Shown here in pieces: positions 23,032-35,123 of a stretch of DNA of 64,000 bases. Below the pieces are notes generated by a model. The model had not been told where the DNA came from. It did not search any database and saw only the letters and a program-made list of their open reading frames with translations. The stretch lies in assembly GCA_014526335.1 (NCBI GenBank), contig JACTAT010000061.1:1555212-1619211 (forward strand), in the 5' to 3' direction. Position 1 is the first letter of the stretch. The number at the start of each line of letters is the position of its first letter. Source of the DNA: Chrysaora quinquecirrha. Its lineage: Eukaryota > Cnidaria > Scyphozoa > Semaeostomeae > Pelagiidae. Both the position numbers and the translations under genes were made by a program.

Positions 23032-24018
23032 CTGCAAAGCAATTGATAATTAATCAAAAGTTGTTAAGCAAGTAAAAAGGCATTTCATCTATGAGCCATC
23101 ATTTCATAACATGGGGTCAGGAGAAATGGAATGTAAGCAGTGCTGTGCTTGCATTGATGTTGGCAGCAATTTAATATACGTTTTATACAGGGCCAAAGTG
23201 GCTATTGTTCTTTGGGGGTTGCAGCCCCCCACCAATGATTTACAAAAATCTATTATTTTATAGTATTGTTTGCATAATTGCCTATTGTTCCTTATTGTTT
23301 TATGAACAATACAGCCCCTCCCCCCAAACATTTTCTTTTTCCCACTACTGATTATTACAAAGTAATTTTTTAAAAGATTAATTGCTATGCACTACATCTG
23401 CAGGATGGACTACGATGAACTTAAGAAAATTGAAGTCTGGAAAACATGCCGTAGAAACCAAGTATTTCCTGGGAGCTGGGCGAGGCAAGGCAAAGCAAAC
23501 AAAGCTACTATCTAGCTACCTTCCTACCTTAGGCCAATTTTTAGGCCCGAAAAATTGGGAAAGACAGGAAGATAACTCAGTCCAAATCTGATTTAACTAC
23601 TTTTAAAATTCTTATTGTATTTAACATATACCTCAGATCCATAAAAATCATTCAAAACACAAGTTGCATACCTTTATTTTAGAGAATATTATTTCGCAAT
23701 GTGAAGGGAATTTCTCTTGGTTTGGTTTGCATTGTAGCCCAACTTTGTTGTTGTTTCCGCATTCAAATCGCAGCAATCAATGACATCATTGTGAGAAATT
23801 AGTCACATGTCATAGCAACCGCAACAACTTGAACTTCCTTGTTCGCGAAAGCTTCAGAGAGAAGGGCCAAAGGGGGCAAGGAGCGAAGGGCAGTCGAATT
23901 CACTCTTCACAAAAAGATGTACGAGACTTTTAATAAAACAAAAGGTTTTTTAAGGCATTGCCATGAAAACAATAGGTTTGCCAGCAACAGTGTACGAGAT
24001 TTTTTAAGGAGTGAATCA

Positions 24019-24527
24019 TAGCATTTTTTAAGGATTTTTCACTGGGCGACAAAACCCAGGCGCGGATCTAAAAGTAAAAGCAATGACCGTGGGTCGTTGC
24101 CCGAAACATCTGGGGGTCTGAGCGGGTCCAGGGCAGGGCACCGGCAGGGGCCCAGGGGGCGGAGCCCCCGGAAGCTCGTTATATTTTACTATCTCTGAGG
24201 CCTTAAAATGGCACAGGATTCTGAAAATTCTCCCTCTGCATCTTAATTAAAAATCACAAGAAATACACATCCTTGCATAATGCTGCAGAAAAACTTTTTT
24301 TGAACCATTGAAAAGGGAAATATTTTTCATGCTCTAATATAATGCCACACCTTGCTACAGTTGCTACAGAATTTATATTGAAGGCAAGCAAAAGCAACAT
24401 ATATTCCGTTCTGCCTGTGAGTTTTTGTGCCTTGTCGCCCAGTTTTCTAAATTTTTATGTCCTGGGCGACAATTTTGGTGAACTGGGCGACATTTAGTCA
24501 CCCAGTCATACAGTTAAAAAATGCTAT
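24019..24527. mobile_element. Non-autonomous TIR element, about 508 bp, with an 11-bp target duplication
   Basis: Terminal repeats TAGCATTTTTTAA and TTAAAAAATGCTA flank CTGGGCGAC-containing subterminal repeats. The direct repeat GGAGTGAATCA lies on both sides (24008-24018 and 24528-24538). A related sequence at 44540-44640 has the same flank without the element, which serves as an empty site. The interior has a GC-rich patch at 24120-24180 and no long reading frame. Confidence 0.75.
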
Positions 24528-24639
24528 GGAGTGAATCACTTCTCGGCATGGAGGGTGTCAGAATAGAAATGGGTCATCATTAGTATAAGTTTGAAATGAA
24601 GACCTGATGTGGTCTTACAATACATGGGCAAGATAAGAT

Positions 24640-24860
24640 GCATCACGGCAGTTTGGATAGAGGTGTTGTGGCGTCGTGTTCTTTTCAGTCTGAATCTGGC
24701 CAGTGTTTTATCACTCAGTGAGCTAAGTGTGATCGGGGTTCGAACCTGAGTCACGGAAGCATCACAGCCAGAGTCAAGTCTTTGTGTGCTAGCTGATCTA
24801 CTAGAGACTCTTAGAGACCCTGGCGACATGCGTTGGCTAATATGCACTATTTCGCCTTCA
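24640..24860 (-). repeat. SINE-like repeat, family 2, reversed and divergent
   Basis: The right end, ATTTCGCCTTCACCTTC, is the reverse of the family start. The interior has GGGGTTCGAACCTGAGTCA. Intergenic. Confidence 0.5.
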
Positions 24861-25203
24861 CCTTCAAAACTGACAAAAATTCTTTAACTTCATTATCTTA
24901 CGCACAACAAAAACAGAAAGCGATTTCCTTGTATATTGTACGAATTTACGAAAAACCACCTTTCATTAAAACGCAAGTCTGTATGTATGAGTAAAGAAAG
25001 GTTTGCTTGTTTTAAAAGCGGAAAATGGCTCAGACAAAGTTTCCCCACGTAAGCACAAAAGTTCAGATGAATTTGCATTTTCATTGGATAATATCAAACT
25101 GTACTGTCAGCGCAAAAGAAAAAGATAATACTTTCTGCTCTGTAGTTTAAAGTCAATTTTCTTGTCTGACAAAAGCTTTTTTTATGAAATCGCTATACGC
25201 CTG

Positions 25204-25568
25204 CACGTTTTTTTATAAGAACACTTAAATTGAAGAAAGCCATGCAATGTTCTTAATTTTTCGGATTTGAAGGCTCAAAATGTTCTTAACATGTTCTTAA
25301 TTTTCTTGTTTTTTAAAAAGCTGTTGCTTTTCAAATTAGGTGATATTGCTACGAAAAGGGACGCGCATGTAAAAATGTCACATATAGTCACAATGATTCA
25401 TAGTTCAACTGTTTTCTAGAGATGAGAACAGGACAGCGCCATTTAAGAAAGTAAACTTTAATTTGTTTCTAGCTTCACAAAGCCTTGCAATGTTCTTAGA
25501 AAGTTCTTAACTTTTCAGCCTCTGAAGCCTTATGTTCTTATATACTTTGTTCTTATGAAAAAACGTGT
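25204..25568. mobile_element. ACACG/TTATAAG(GA)AAC-family element, copy 1
   Basis: Left end CACGTTTTTTTATAAGAAC, right end an inverted copy ending in AAAAAACGTGTA. The interior has repeated GTTCTTA/TAAGAAC words. Intergenic between PARP4 and the meteorin-like gene. Confidence 0.6.
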
Positions 25569-26265
25569 ATACCTCTTCATCACATTCTTTTCGTCCACGT
25601 CACATTCTTGAAAGAAGACATTTTTCTTACATACTGTTAAGTACGGAAACCTGGTTTTTATAAATTTATCAATGAAGTGCTGCAAGATATCATTAAATCG
25701 TTGAATTGAAGAGTGTCACAAGTCGCAACGTTCGCACAACACTTACGGCAGCTTTCTATTTGAGGGTCATACGGTGTTTATACGGGCGCAAATAAGTCTG
25801 GAAGGTTCATCAACTGTTGACGCTTGAAAGAGCACTCAAAGCTGACGGAAAAATGGGGTTCGTCTCTATGAATTGTGTATGCTCCGATCTGGGAGCTGCG
25901 CTCTTGCGCTCGAGAACGCTTACGCTGCATGACAGGGCTGCCATCGGTTCTGGTTCATGAAGCAGGCCCAAGCGGGGGCCAAGGGGTGGGGTGGGAGTGG
26001 AGCGATAAATGTAAGGCAAAAAAATGAAAAAATCGAAGAATTTAGAATTTTCCGATCAACGGGGACAGCCAATAGCAGCTGCCGCTGCCGCTGTGCTTTC
26101 GGCACGTGACGATGGCAGCAATGTCATTTCGCGATGCGAAAACATTCGGTCAACAAATGAAATCCATCTTTGAGTGTGGGAAGTTATCTGCTTAGTGAAT
26201 GTCGTTTGAGTTAGCACTACAGTTCAGAAAATCTATCTTCTCCATTAAGTCCGATTTCAAGAGTA

Positions 26266-26271
26266 TTTATT
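26266..26271 (-). terminator. Candidate polyadenylation signal for the meteorin-like gene
   Basis: AATAAA on the minus strand about 140 bases after the stop codon. A second one overlaps the stop itself and is too close to be the likely site. Confidence 0.4.
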
Positions 26272-26408
26272 GTATCGAACCAAAGAATTCAAGAAGCTCC
26301 TCCACAGTGCCATTAGGGTACCGTTCACCATGACAGGAATTTGTAAGTTGAAAACAACTCATCTACATTTGCAGTTATTTAATTGGCGATTCTATTTCCC
26401 GGTTTTAT

Positions 26409-28495
26409 TTACACTGGACACTTCAAGCTGCCCATGATCCTTTTCCAAACACTGAACTTCATGTAACAGTGAACAAACGCACCGAACTCCTCGTCCTTTT
26501 TTCCAAGAAAAATATAATGATGTTTTGATGTGGGTGGTGAGCACTTTCCAGCCATAGTGACGTATCCGATGTGATATCTGTCTTGCCCTGACCGTACAAA
26601 CATTTCAGAAGATTGCTTGAACACGTGGTATACTAGTAGACCAAGTAGAACGTGTTTCTCATCATTGTGAAGAAACTTGTTCTCAATCTTTGCTTTCACA
26701 GCTACGAAAAGAAGAAATTTGTTTACTAAAAATAAGTACACTTTTCAACTAAGGGCCTCGTTTTCAAAAAAATTGAAAATTGCGTCACACAGATTCGAAT
26801 GCAGCATCTTCATTTTAGTGTCGAGGCGAAATTTTACGCGTCTAACGCGTCTAGACCTCACGATGTTGATTTTATAGTGATTAGTAGTTTGAAAATTTAA
26901 AACGGGTTTGAAGAAATGTTACTTACCAAAATCCCCGTTGCAGTAAATATCGGCAATTCTATCAGTGCTGCACATGCTGCATTCTAAAACAAGGACGAAA
27001 CTCGGTTATTGCTGGTATACCAGCGATAGACTTACTACACGAGGCTTAGTTTTCGCTTACTTCGCGATTGATTCAAACACAATCTAAGACAATATACTTG
27101 GGACAAGGTCTCTTCCAAGGAACATGGCCTATTAATTCCAGTGATTTTCTACTTTCATTACTACAATGATCCTCCCTTCACCCACAAATAAATTGGTGGT
27201 AAATAAACGTATATAAAGTAAATCATGAGTAAATAAGCGCATATACGTCTTTTGTAGCCATCTCAATGATCGTCACTGTTCTACGCAGCGTCCGTTTGAG
27301 CATTTATGTTTCAACAAGGCGTATCATTGCCGTAGGACAATAAAGTCGACCACCTAACAACTGTTACAAAATGAGCACACAATTTTATTAAGGGACTTGT
27401 CGCTGAGCGACAGCATCAAACTAGTCACCTAGAGGCTGTACGCTGTACCCAACGGACCAAATTAAGATGTAACAACATACCTTTACTCCACACAATGTCA
27501 GAGGCTGGCGTGACGTCATAATGCAATTTGGCCTGTTCAATATTCGGGTGAGAAAAATCCAGGTACAAAATAGCAGTTCCATTGTTTGAACGTATCTTCA
27601 TTGGCGATCTAGGTTTGTGTGAGTCGGAGTTTCTTAATGAATTCAAACCATTTTGAGACTCTTCGTATATATTTACGAATGGGAACAGAGAGAGAATTTG
27701 AACTGTGAACTCAAGGCCAATAGCATCCATGGGAGGCTTGAATTGAATGCTGAGTCCTCCTCTTGGCTTGTGCCATTCGATGTAACCATGAGAACACCAA
27801 AACGTCAGTGGAATAACGCCTGCTGAGATATCGTTGTTGTTGCTTGTTGTCATATCTGACCTAAGGAAAAGATGCACTCTCTTTTTGTAAGGTAAGACCT
27901 GATGACAGAATAAGGAGTTTGACTCCCTATTCTGTGACCTAATTTTTGCCCACCCCTTAGCAACACATTTGCGAGCATTAGAGTCCGGGGAGCCCGGCCG
28001 GGGAGGTTTCCGGGAAGCATTAGAGGGTTAACCTCCCCGGACTGGACTCTAATGACAGTTCAGCTCAAGCGCATTTTTGCAGCAGCCTCCCAAATATACT
28101 TTGATGACTGGTGGAATGGACTGAAATTGCAGGGAGAGCCAAAGCCAAAGTCACTGGTTGGAGTAATGTCTTTCCAGGGCTTATCTGGAAGGAGCAATCT
28201 TGTCTTGCCAAGGCTAATCTGGTGCTACTGGCTGGCTGTTACCACTGTTGTCTGCCAACTGGCTGCCTGCGTAGTAGCAGGCTTGCCAACTGGTTGCCTG
28301 CCTGCGTAGTAGCAGGCTTCAAGGTAAAACAAACGTACGATAGTAGCAGATAACTATTACTATTAAGGACATACAACATGACACATACTTGCCGCTCCAG
28401 TTGCAATCACCGAAGGCCATAACAGCGGCTGTCGTTCCACAGTAAATGACAAAGATACACGAAATTATTATGGAAACACGATGTACACAAGCCAT
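26409..28495 (-). CDS. Meteorin-like secreted protein
   Basis: Four exons: 28389-28495, 27481-27860, 26927-26983 and 26409-26701, joined in phases 2, 1 and 1, giving about 278 residues (vertebrate meteorins are about 290-310). The start shows a hydrophobic signal segment (ISCIFVIYCG) followed by a GDCNW motif like that at the mature N-terminus of meteorin. Other family matches are GYIEWHKPRG, the ECSMCSTDRIADIYCNGDF cluster in exon 3 (vertebrates: CSDAELLLAACTSDF) and the C-terminal VKAKI, GKCSPP, YIFLGKKDEEFG region. At least eight cysteines follow the signal peptide, fitting a disulfide-rich secreted factor. Meteorins are neurotrophic or metabolic secreted factors in vertebrates; the role here is unknown. 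The exon 1 ATG is chosen because it gives the signal peptide. The stop overlaps an AATAAA-like sequence, with another at 26266-26271. Confidence 0.85.
27976..28054. repeat. Small GC-rich inverted repeat, 79 bp
   Basis: CATTAGAGTCCGGGGAG at the left and CCGGACTGGACTCTAATG at the right are inverted around a GC-rich core. It lies in the meteorin-like intron 27861-28388. Looks like a minimal foldback element. Confidence 0.55.
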
Positions 28496-30160
28496 AACGA
28501 TTGTTGAGTTGACGAAGCTTTACTATGAGCGTATGATTGCAAACTAGTCTAAAGCCAAAAGAAATCAAGCTTGCTTGCTTTCTTCATTCAAAAACGTTCT
28601 GTGAGATGATGGACTTTCTTGCAATTTTGTTGCGAATCGGAGTTTCATAAACAAACTGAATGAAACAGCTTTATTAGTATTACTAACAAGATTGCGATGC
28701 AGGCAGGAGTCAACCAGATATTGCGCTTCAATGCATGTGGGTAAAGGTGAAATGCTAACGACTTTTCTGACATATATAACGGGGGTCCTGAGATCATTTC
28801 TGACGGCTGTTTCGCTGCAATTTAAGGCTGTGAACTCAAGTGATTCCACCCCCTGGCTGACGGAATCAAATACTAAACCTCAGCTCATTTATTTCTCATA
28901 AAACTATTTCTTCTCATTCTGAGACTGTCACTTGTATGACATGATAACAAAGAACGTTTTAATTATCATCCATTGTTGAGACACCTGTTCGATGTAGGAA
29001 TACTGTAAAAGCCGGACCAAGGAATAGGATTTTGAACGGGAGGACCCTCAAGGACACAAGACCGAAGCAACAAAGAATAAGGAGATAAGAATTCCTATTC
29101 CGTGTAGCCTGCGCGCGCAGGCTATATTCTATTCCATAGCCAAGCATTATACCATAGTTAACCATGGTAACACTGATCAGAAGATGAAGTGGGACCAAGG
29201 AGCAAAATTGTGAACCTGGGGACCCTCAAGGGCATAGGTCTAAAACCACAGAGAAGAAGGAGATTATGATCCCTGGTATTCTGTGCCAAAGCCGGGCGTA
29301 GCACTGATCGGGGGACCATGGTACAGAGTAACGGGACAATGGGACCATGGTTACTCAATTAGAGGAAGGGTATGCGCTTAGGATACCAAGGACAAACGAC
29401 AACCAGGACCTTATATCAGGAACGTAAACATCACAAAAAGACCTCGTGCAATGAATCCAAATAATAAGCATGATTAATTGGGATTCCAGGGATATTGGGA
29501 AACAGGACCAAAGAGAACAGGCCTCGGTAAAACACGGAATGTGTTCCAGATAGAAACGTACCAGATAAGCACGGATAGAGAGGACCAGGAACAGAATCCT
29601 GAATACACGTATTTTTATAAGGAACCTTAACTCTGAGTTGAGGCTGGAGTTCCTTAATTTTTCAACAAAATGAGGCTGAAGTTCCTTATGCTGTTCCTTT
29701 TCGTGAGATATGTTTGAATACTAAATTTTACAGCAAATTCATAAAAACTTGCTTTATTTTCTAACTTTAAATATAAATGGAGTCTTTCTTTGGAAGAACG
29801 ATGGGAAATACACTGTTATTCTACTATTTTTTTACATAAATCGTCTTGTTCTTAATAAAAATTATTCTTAGTTTTTCATCCGAGCCTCGGCAGTTCCTTA
29901 AAGTTCCTTAATTTTTGGGAATTTTCAGCCTTGATTTTCTTATGAAGGTGTTCCTTATAAAAAAAACGTGTAGTACAAAGGCATATTTAGATAAATAATT
30001 GGAAAATTCAGCACGTCAGTTGTTTTTTTAAAAAATATGTTAAAAAGATAAATACCAGTACACTCTTACAATTTATCTACCTAAAATGGGGTTCACGTTA
30101 AAATTAGAAGTCATGTATGCTTCTCATAGCTTATCTCAACCTGTCCAGCTTGGTTCAGCT
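28496..30160. other. Intergenic region between the meteorin-like and NB-ARC genes
   Basis: No coding exon seen. It contains degenerate GGGACCATGG and GGACCCTCAAGG repeats at about 28990-29600 and an ACACG-family element at 29604-29972. Confidence 0.55.
29604..29972. mobile_element. ACACG/TTATAAG(GA)AAC-family element, copy 2
   Basis: Left end TACACGTATTTTTATAAGGA, right end AAAAAACGTGTA. The interior repeats AGTTCCTTAA and matches the other copies. It lies just downstream of the NB-ARC gene. Confidence 0.65.
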
Positions 30161-33100
30161 TCAGCTTCCACAAATTGCATCGATTCTTTCCTTAAGCCCG
30201 ACGACAACTTTATTATTCTGCCCAAGCGAAACAATCTTTTTCTCATACAAATCTATCAACATTTTCAAAGCCTCGTCCTTTCTATTCGATTCTAGCAAGC
30301 TTTTTACAATATTCCCTTCAGTAACTAGGGTGTGGGGGTGATTTTCCCCAATGGACTCTTTCTGTTTTGAATAAACCACCCTCAGCATCGTTAGCGCGTC
30401 CTCATACTTCTTCTGTTGCATAAGAGCTTCGGCTATTTTGTTACCAGCGTGCAGTGTTCTTGCGTGGTTTTCGCCGTCAGAAATCCGCCGCTTGTCGTAA
30501 ACAATACGATAGTAATTCTCAGCCTCGGCATATCTTTCCAGCAGCTGAAGTGAATGTGCGATGCCGTAAAGCACCGTAAATATATCGCGATACTTGTAAA
30601 GTTCGACTGTCGAAGCTTCGCCGTTATTTTCTCGTTCTTTGGCTTCTTCAGCTAGTTTCTTCTTGTCGTAAATATCTTCAAATAATTCCAAGGAAATTTG
30701 AGGCTTCTTTAGATCGATGTGAAGAAATGCAAGGTCTATTCGAGCGGCTAGAGTATCGCAGTGTAGTGGACCAAGAGACCTACTGTAGTCTTCCGCGGCC
30801 TTTTGGTATACTCCCAATGCATCTTCATGCTTGCCAATACAATGCAAAGACCTTGCAAGGTTGAACTGCAGAGCGAGGGTAGAATGATGCAATTCTCCAA
30901 GATTTTTCTGCATGAAACTATACCCTGTTCTCACGTAATCTAAGGCTTCTGCATAACGTCCCTGGTATAGTAAAGCATCTACGATTCTCACTGGTAGATA
31001 GCAAAATCGGTTTAAAAGATCTTTGTTTTCGCCTCCATGTTCCATTACCATCATAGCATGATGAATGAACTTTCGATCGCAATTGAAGTTTCCATATCTC
31101 CCTATCACAGATTTTTCCATTTGAACCAACGCTTTTTCTAAATAACCGTCTTCCTTGTTTGGGCCAAGCTGAAGGCGTAAGACAGTTTGAACCTAAAGTT
31201 CAGATAAAATAATTCTCAAAGCTGTCTGGTTCTTATCATTTGTTAATCTTATTCATGGCACACTTTGCAATATTTGACAAGTCTACAATCAGTGGAAAAG
31301 CTTGTTAAATTCGAAAAATCGGGGGGGGGTGAGGGTTTTAAAGCTCTGGTTTGGATAACAATGTTTGGTAACCATCGAAGATAAGATACTACAGCTTGAT
31401 TAGAAGATAGAAACATTTTCTTTCAAAATATGTTTTTGAGAAGGGTAGAGGTTGAATGAAAGCCCCATTTTCGATCATTAATGTCACTGAAAAGCTTGTG
31501 ACATTACAAATTCATATCAGTAAAGGAAAAGAGGTATTACAACGGAGAGAGAACTTATCCAATGCAGCTACTAGCTACTAGCTCAAAGCAGTACACCTCA
31601 CAGCACTTCAGAAGAATCGAAGGTTCGAATCCCAACCTCGATGAGCTTCCGACACCATGAGCCAGCTGGATTACACGACAAAACAGAAGAAGAGTTAGAT
31701 GACCGCCAGAGAATCTGAGACATGGTGTTGCTGACATGGAATAACAAATAGGATAAACGTGACGTTAACTTCTTTTGCTTGAGTTAAAACCTAGGTGTTA
31801 AATCCTAATGTAGTCAACTTACCAATCGATGAATGCTGTACATCGCTTCAGTTTCATTATCAGAAACTTCTGGCGCTGCAGTAGTATCAGATCTCTTTAT
31901 TAGCGAAAATTGCTCAAGAAGTTCCAATGCATCATACAGATCATCTTCTTGATTATCAGCCAATTTCAAGAAAGTGCTGAACGGGATATCATCAGCATGC
32001 ATATATGCTATCATTCCAAGAATATCAATCACTAGCTTACTATTCGCCTCTTTCTCTATTTTATCAAACGTTACTTGCCATGTTATGTAGACAGTTTTAA
32101 CATATTCACTGTTAGAAACCGGGAAATCAAGTAGCTCCGCGGTTTTCTTCTTAAACGCTTCCAGATAGTCATCAATAGTGAACTTACGCCGACGATTAAA
32201 TTTCTTTATATACGCAATGGCTTGTTGCAGCGCAAGTGGAAAACATTGCAGCGTATCAGCCAGCTTTTCAGCATCTTCTCTCTTGACCTCAAGTTGCTGC
32301 AGACCTTGCAAGCACTTTAGAATAAGCTCTATAGCCTCATCTTTAGATAGCATATCTAGCTCAAGTTTTGCGACGTTTTCACCCCAGTCCTGGTTGCGTG
32401 AAGTTAATAGAATATACGGCGGTTCATGAGCGGGGCTGACGATTGGTAAAAATGGCCTAGTCGTTGCCAGCAGCTCGGCATTATCGAAAATAAATAGAGC
32501 TTTCCTTCTTATGAATTGATCATACACTCGTTTGACAATTCCAGTAATGTCTTTAAGCTTTCCAGAAGCATCTTTGGTCTCTATTCCCAGATACTCGGCA
32601 AGACCAGAGAACGAGCTTGTCATTGAAACGGTATCTTCAGCATTTATCCAAATAACATTACCGTCGAAATCAGTGATACCTTTTACATGGGCATACATTC
32701 TTGCAAGCTCACTCTTGCCAATGCCACCAAGCCCTGTTACTGCAGATACCTTGTCGGCAATCAGCGTCTGTCGATTCTGGCCACCTTTCATAACTTTTTC
32801 ATGCAATTGCTCAAGTTCAGCGGATCTACCAGTGAACGAGGCTACTGGTTTTTGAACCATCCACCAGACACTTTCTGGAGCCTCGACACTTGCTGTCAGA
32901 GAGAGAGGAATAAACAAAATAGCCTTCATTCCTTAGAAACTACCTTTTCTACTACAACTACTTCACTATTCTTTCGCAAAATAACCAGTTTTGTGCAGAA
33001 GAATAGAATTAGGTTTTCCCCTGGTATTCCCTTGCATTCCTCATAGACAATGCAAATGGATCAATTTTATGTCCCATAACTCTATGGCCCTGGCCAATCA

Positions 33101-34683
33101 ATCAATTGTTGATCAAACATCCGAGATTTGCTGGTGTGACCTACCTATTTGTTCTTAAAACAACATCTTGATGATCTTTAACCACCTTATCGGCCCTTTT
33201 ACGCCGGCCCTAAATGGCGGTAATTTTAGCCTAGAGGCGTTATAAGGGCCGGCGTTAAAAGGGCCGGCGTTAAAAGGGCCAAAGATTTGGAATTTTTCTC
33301 AAAAAGCGGCGTTAATTTCCAAGCACCTATTTTTGCTACCACGCACTATATTTTAGGAATTTTCATAAACAGCATGAGAACAAAGCCATCTTAGCAAAAA
33401 TGGAAACTTTCATCATCATGGAAATTTAATTTTGAACAGCAGCGATTGATAGGAGGAAGAATATGAAGATGAAATAGACAAAGATGCAATAGAAGTGAAG
33501 TTCGATGATGAAGAAAACGTAGATAGCAGTGAGACAATTGTAATTTATTACCATGAATTATATTCAAGGCAATAAAAAGTAATAAAAGACGCAACATTGC
33601 GTAAAAATATATTGTTGTTTTTTCCTTGTTCTTCGAGTGGCGTAAAACACGGCCCTAAATGGCGCTAAAGCAAATTTTAAGGCCTGCGGAATTAGGGCCG
33701 GCGTAAAAACGGCCGGCGTTAAATTAGGGCCGGCGTAAAAAGGGCCGATAAGGCATACCCTTTTCCCCGCCCCTTGTATTGGACCTTTGGCTACATCCAT
33801 TACCATTTACAGTATAGCTCTAAGGGCTGTACCATCAAAAAGTAACCAACAATCCCTTATTACTTTTCTCATATTATGAGTTTTGCATGGCCCAGAGCAC
33901 GTCTTCTAGTTCTCAATTTTCTTACCTTGAGTAATCACAATTTTAGCACCATCTCCAATAGCAGCATAACCTCCATCATGAATATCAATTTTGGTTGACT
34001 TTCCTGGATCAATGTGTATGCTGGAGATTTTATTGCGTAGTTCCACATCTTCTGTGGAATAATTTGAATAATATAGAAGTGTGAGTGATTGGATGCCAGA
34101 GGGACTATGTATAACATTGGCACTGGGTGTGTGCCGGTATACAGAATGGTGTACAATTTCAAAAATTAGAAGAAATCATGCTGATTTTCCAAATTTCAGT
34201 GCAAGGAATGGTACTGATTTAGAATTACATATATCTCCATATTACAATATTTGAGATAAGATAGGTTCCGTATTTACTCTAATTAGCACCGTCATCTTTT
34301 AAGCACCGCCCTCTAAAGCACCGCACCTAAAATGGGGCGCTAATCAACGGTAGAAAGTGGATTCTGAAAAGACAGTATGATGACTTCACAGGTACTCTAT
34401 TTTCTTTTTAAGGGTGTTTTCCATTCGAAAGCAAAATTTGGCCAAGTGTCCCCAGGGGTTGCATTACCCTTCTCTGTCTACGGCATACAGTATCTACTCT
34501 TAGTCTACCCTACCGGTAGTACAAAATCGGCCTAAAAGACCTTTATTTCTTGTAGCAAAAAGTTGCGGTCATTGGGCTTACAAAAGCCCGCAAATTTCTC
34601 ACTTGGTGAAACAATATACTCTACATTGCAAGCAAATTCATAAAAATACCTTCAAAATGTTCAGCTGCATCAGCTTTGGCCAT
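30161..34683 (-). CDS. NB-ARC STAND ATPase with C-terminal TPR repeats
   Basis: Four exons: 34650-34683 (ATG at 34683), 33926-34051, 31823-32892 and 30161-31192, phases 1, 1 and 0, about 753 residues. A short N-terminus holds a glycine-rich strand repeat (IHDGGYAAIGDGAKIVITQ). NB-ARC follows: Walker A GLGGIGKSELA, Walker B ALFIFDNAE, sensor YILLTSRN, GLPL-like FPLALQQAIAYI and a winged-helix end IHRLV at the exon 3/4 junction. The last exon is a run of tetratricopeptide repeats of the kinesin-light-chain type (for example EALDYVRTGYSF, EDALGVYQKA, EDALTMLRVVYSKQKESIGENHPHTL). STAND ATPases of this design form ligand-triggered oligomers and are expanded in cnidarians. There is no death, TIR or CARD domain, so the output is unclear. 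Confidence 0.9.
33184..33753. mobile_element. TIR element with GGCCGGCG subterminal repeats, about 570 bp
   Basis: Ends CCTTATCGGCCC and GGGCCGATAAGG begin an inverted repeat of about 29 bases that differs by one T. Both ends carry repeated GGGCCGGCGTTAAAA units, far more GC-rich than the surroundings. The interior is AT-rich without a convincing gene. It lies in the NB-ARC gene intron 32893-33925. No clear target duplication was read. Confidence 0.75.
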
Positions 34684-34925
34684 TTTTTCGCTTTAGTTAG
34701 CCAACTTTCGGCTGATGTTCTTTCATTTCATGCCAAAAGGAAAAGGAAGTTGAAGGGGTCTGGATCGAGCTTCTCAGAAAATGCAAAGGAGTTCCAGTAT
34801 TTATGGTGACGTAATTTTGTTCCGTTTCGTTTCTTCCTGTCAAAATATCCAAATACGTTCACAGGAATTGAGAGTGTGGAACACTAAAAATCGAAAAACT
34901 AGCACAACGTAAATCTCAAACAACA

Positions 34926-34931
34926 TTTATT
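34926..34931 (-). terminator. Candidate polyadenylation signal for the TFPT-like/HMG gene
   Basis: AATAAA on the minus strand about 190 bases after the stop at 35124-35126 and before the next gene starts at 34683. Confidence 0.4.
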
Positions 34932-35123
34932 TAACACTATACATTTGTCACTTCACTTACAATTGTTTGAATAAGAAAAGTTTGATACGCTTACTGGCTG
35001 AACAAATTTCCCAGTACTGTAGATAGTTTAAAGAAAACAATTAATTTGTGATAAATTTTCACTCAGGGTTTCTGTTCAGATTCTCCTGTTTATACAGCAT
35101 TGACTGTTAGATTTCCTTGTAGT

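Larger units (their letters stand above)
23032..26265. other. Intergenic region between PARP4 and the meteorin-like gene
   Basis: No convincing coding exon on either strand. It holds the TIR element at 24019-24527, a reversed family-2 SINE, an ACACG-family element and a host repeat at 23920-24018 related to 44540-44640. PARP4 untranslated first exons may lie here but cannot be identified. Confidence 0.6.

Noticed and set aside
28052..28353. Two overlapping plus-strand frames of 80-85 codons
   Set aside because: They lie in the meteorin-like intron over a short CTGGCTGCCTGCGTAGTAGC duplication; no family resemblance.
30161..31129. TPR-only kinesin-light-chain-like gene as a separate unit
   Set aside because: The exon starts upstream of its first Met with an acceptor at 31193-31194 and joins the NB-ARC exon in phase at the IHRLV end of the winged helix.
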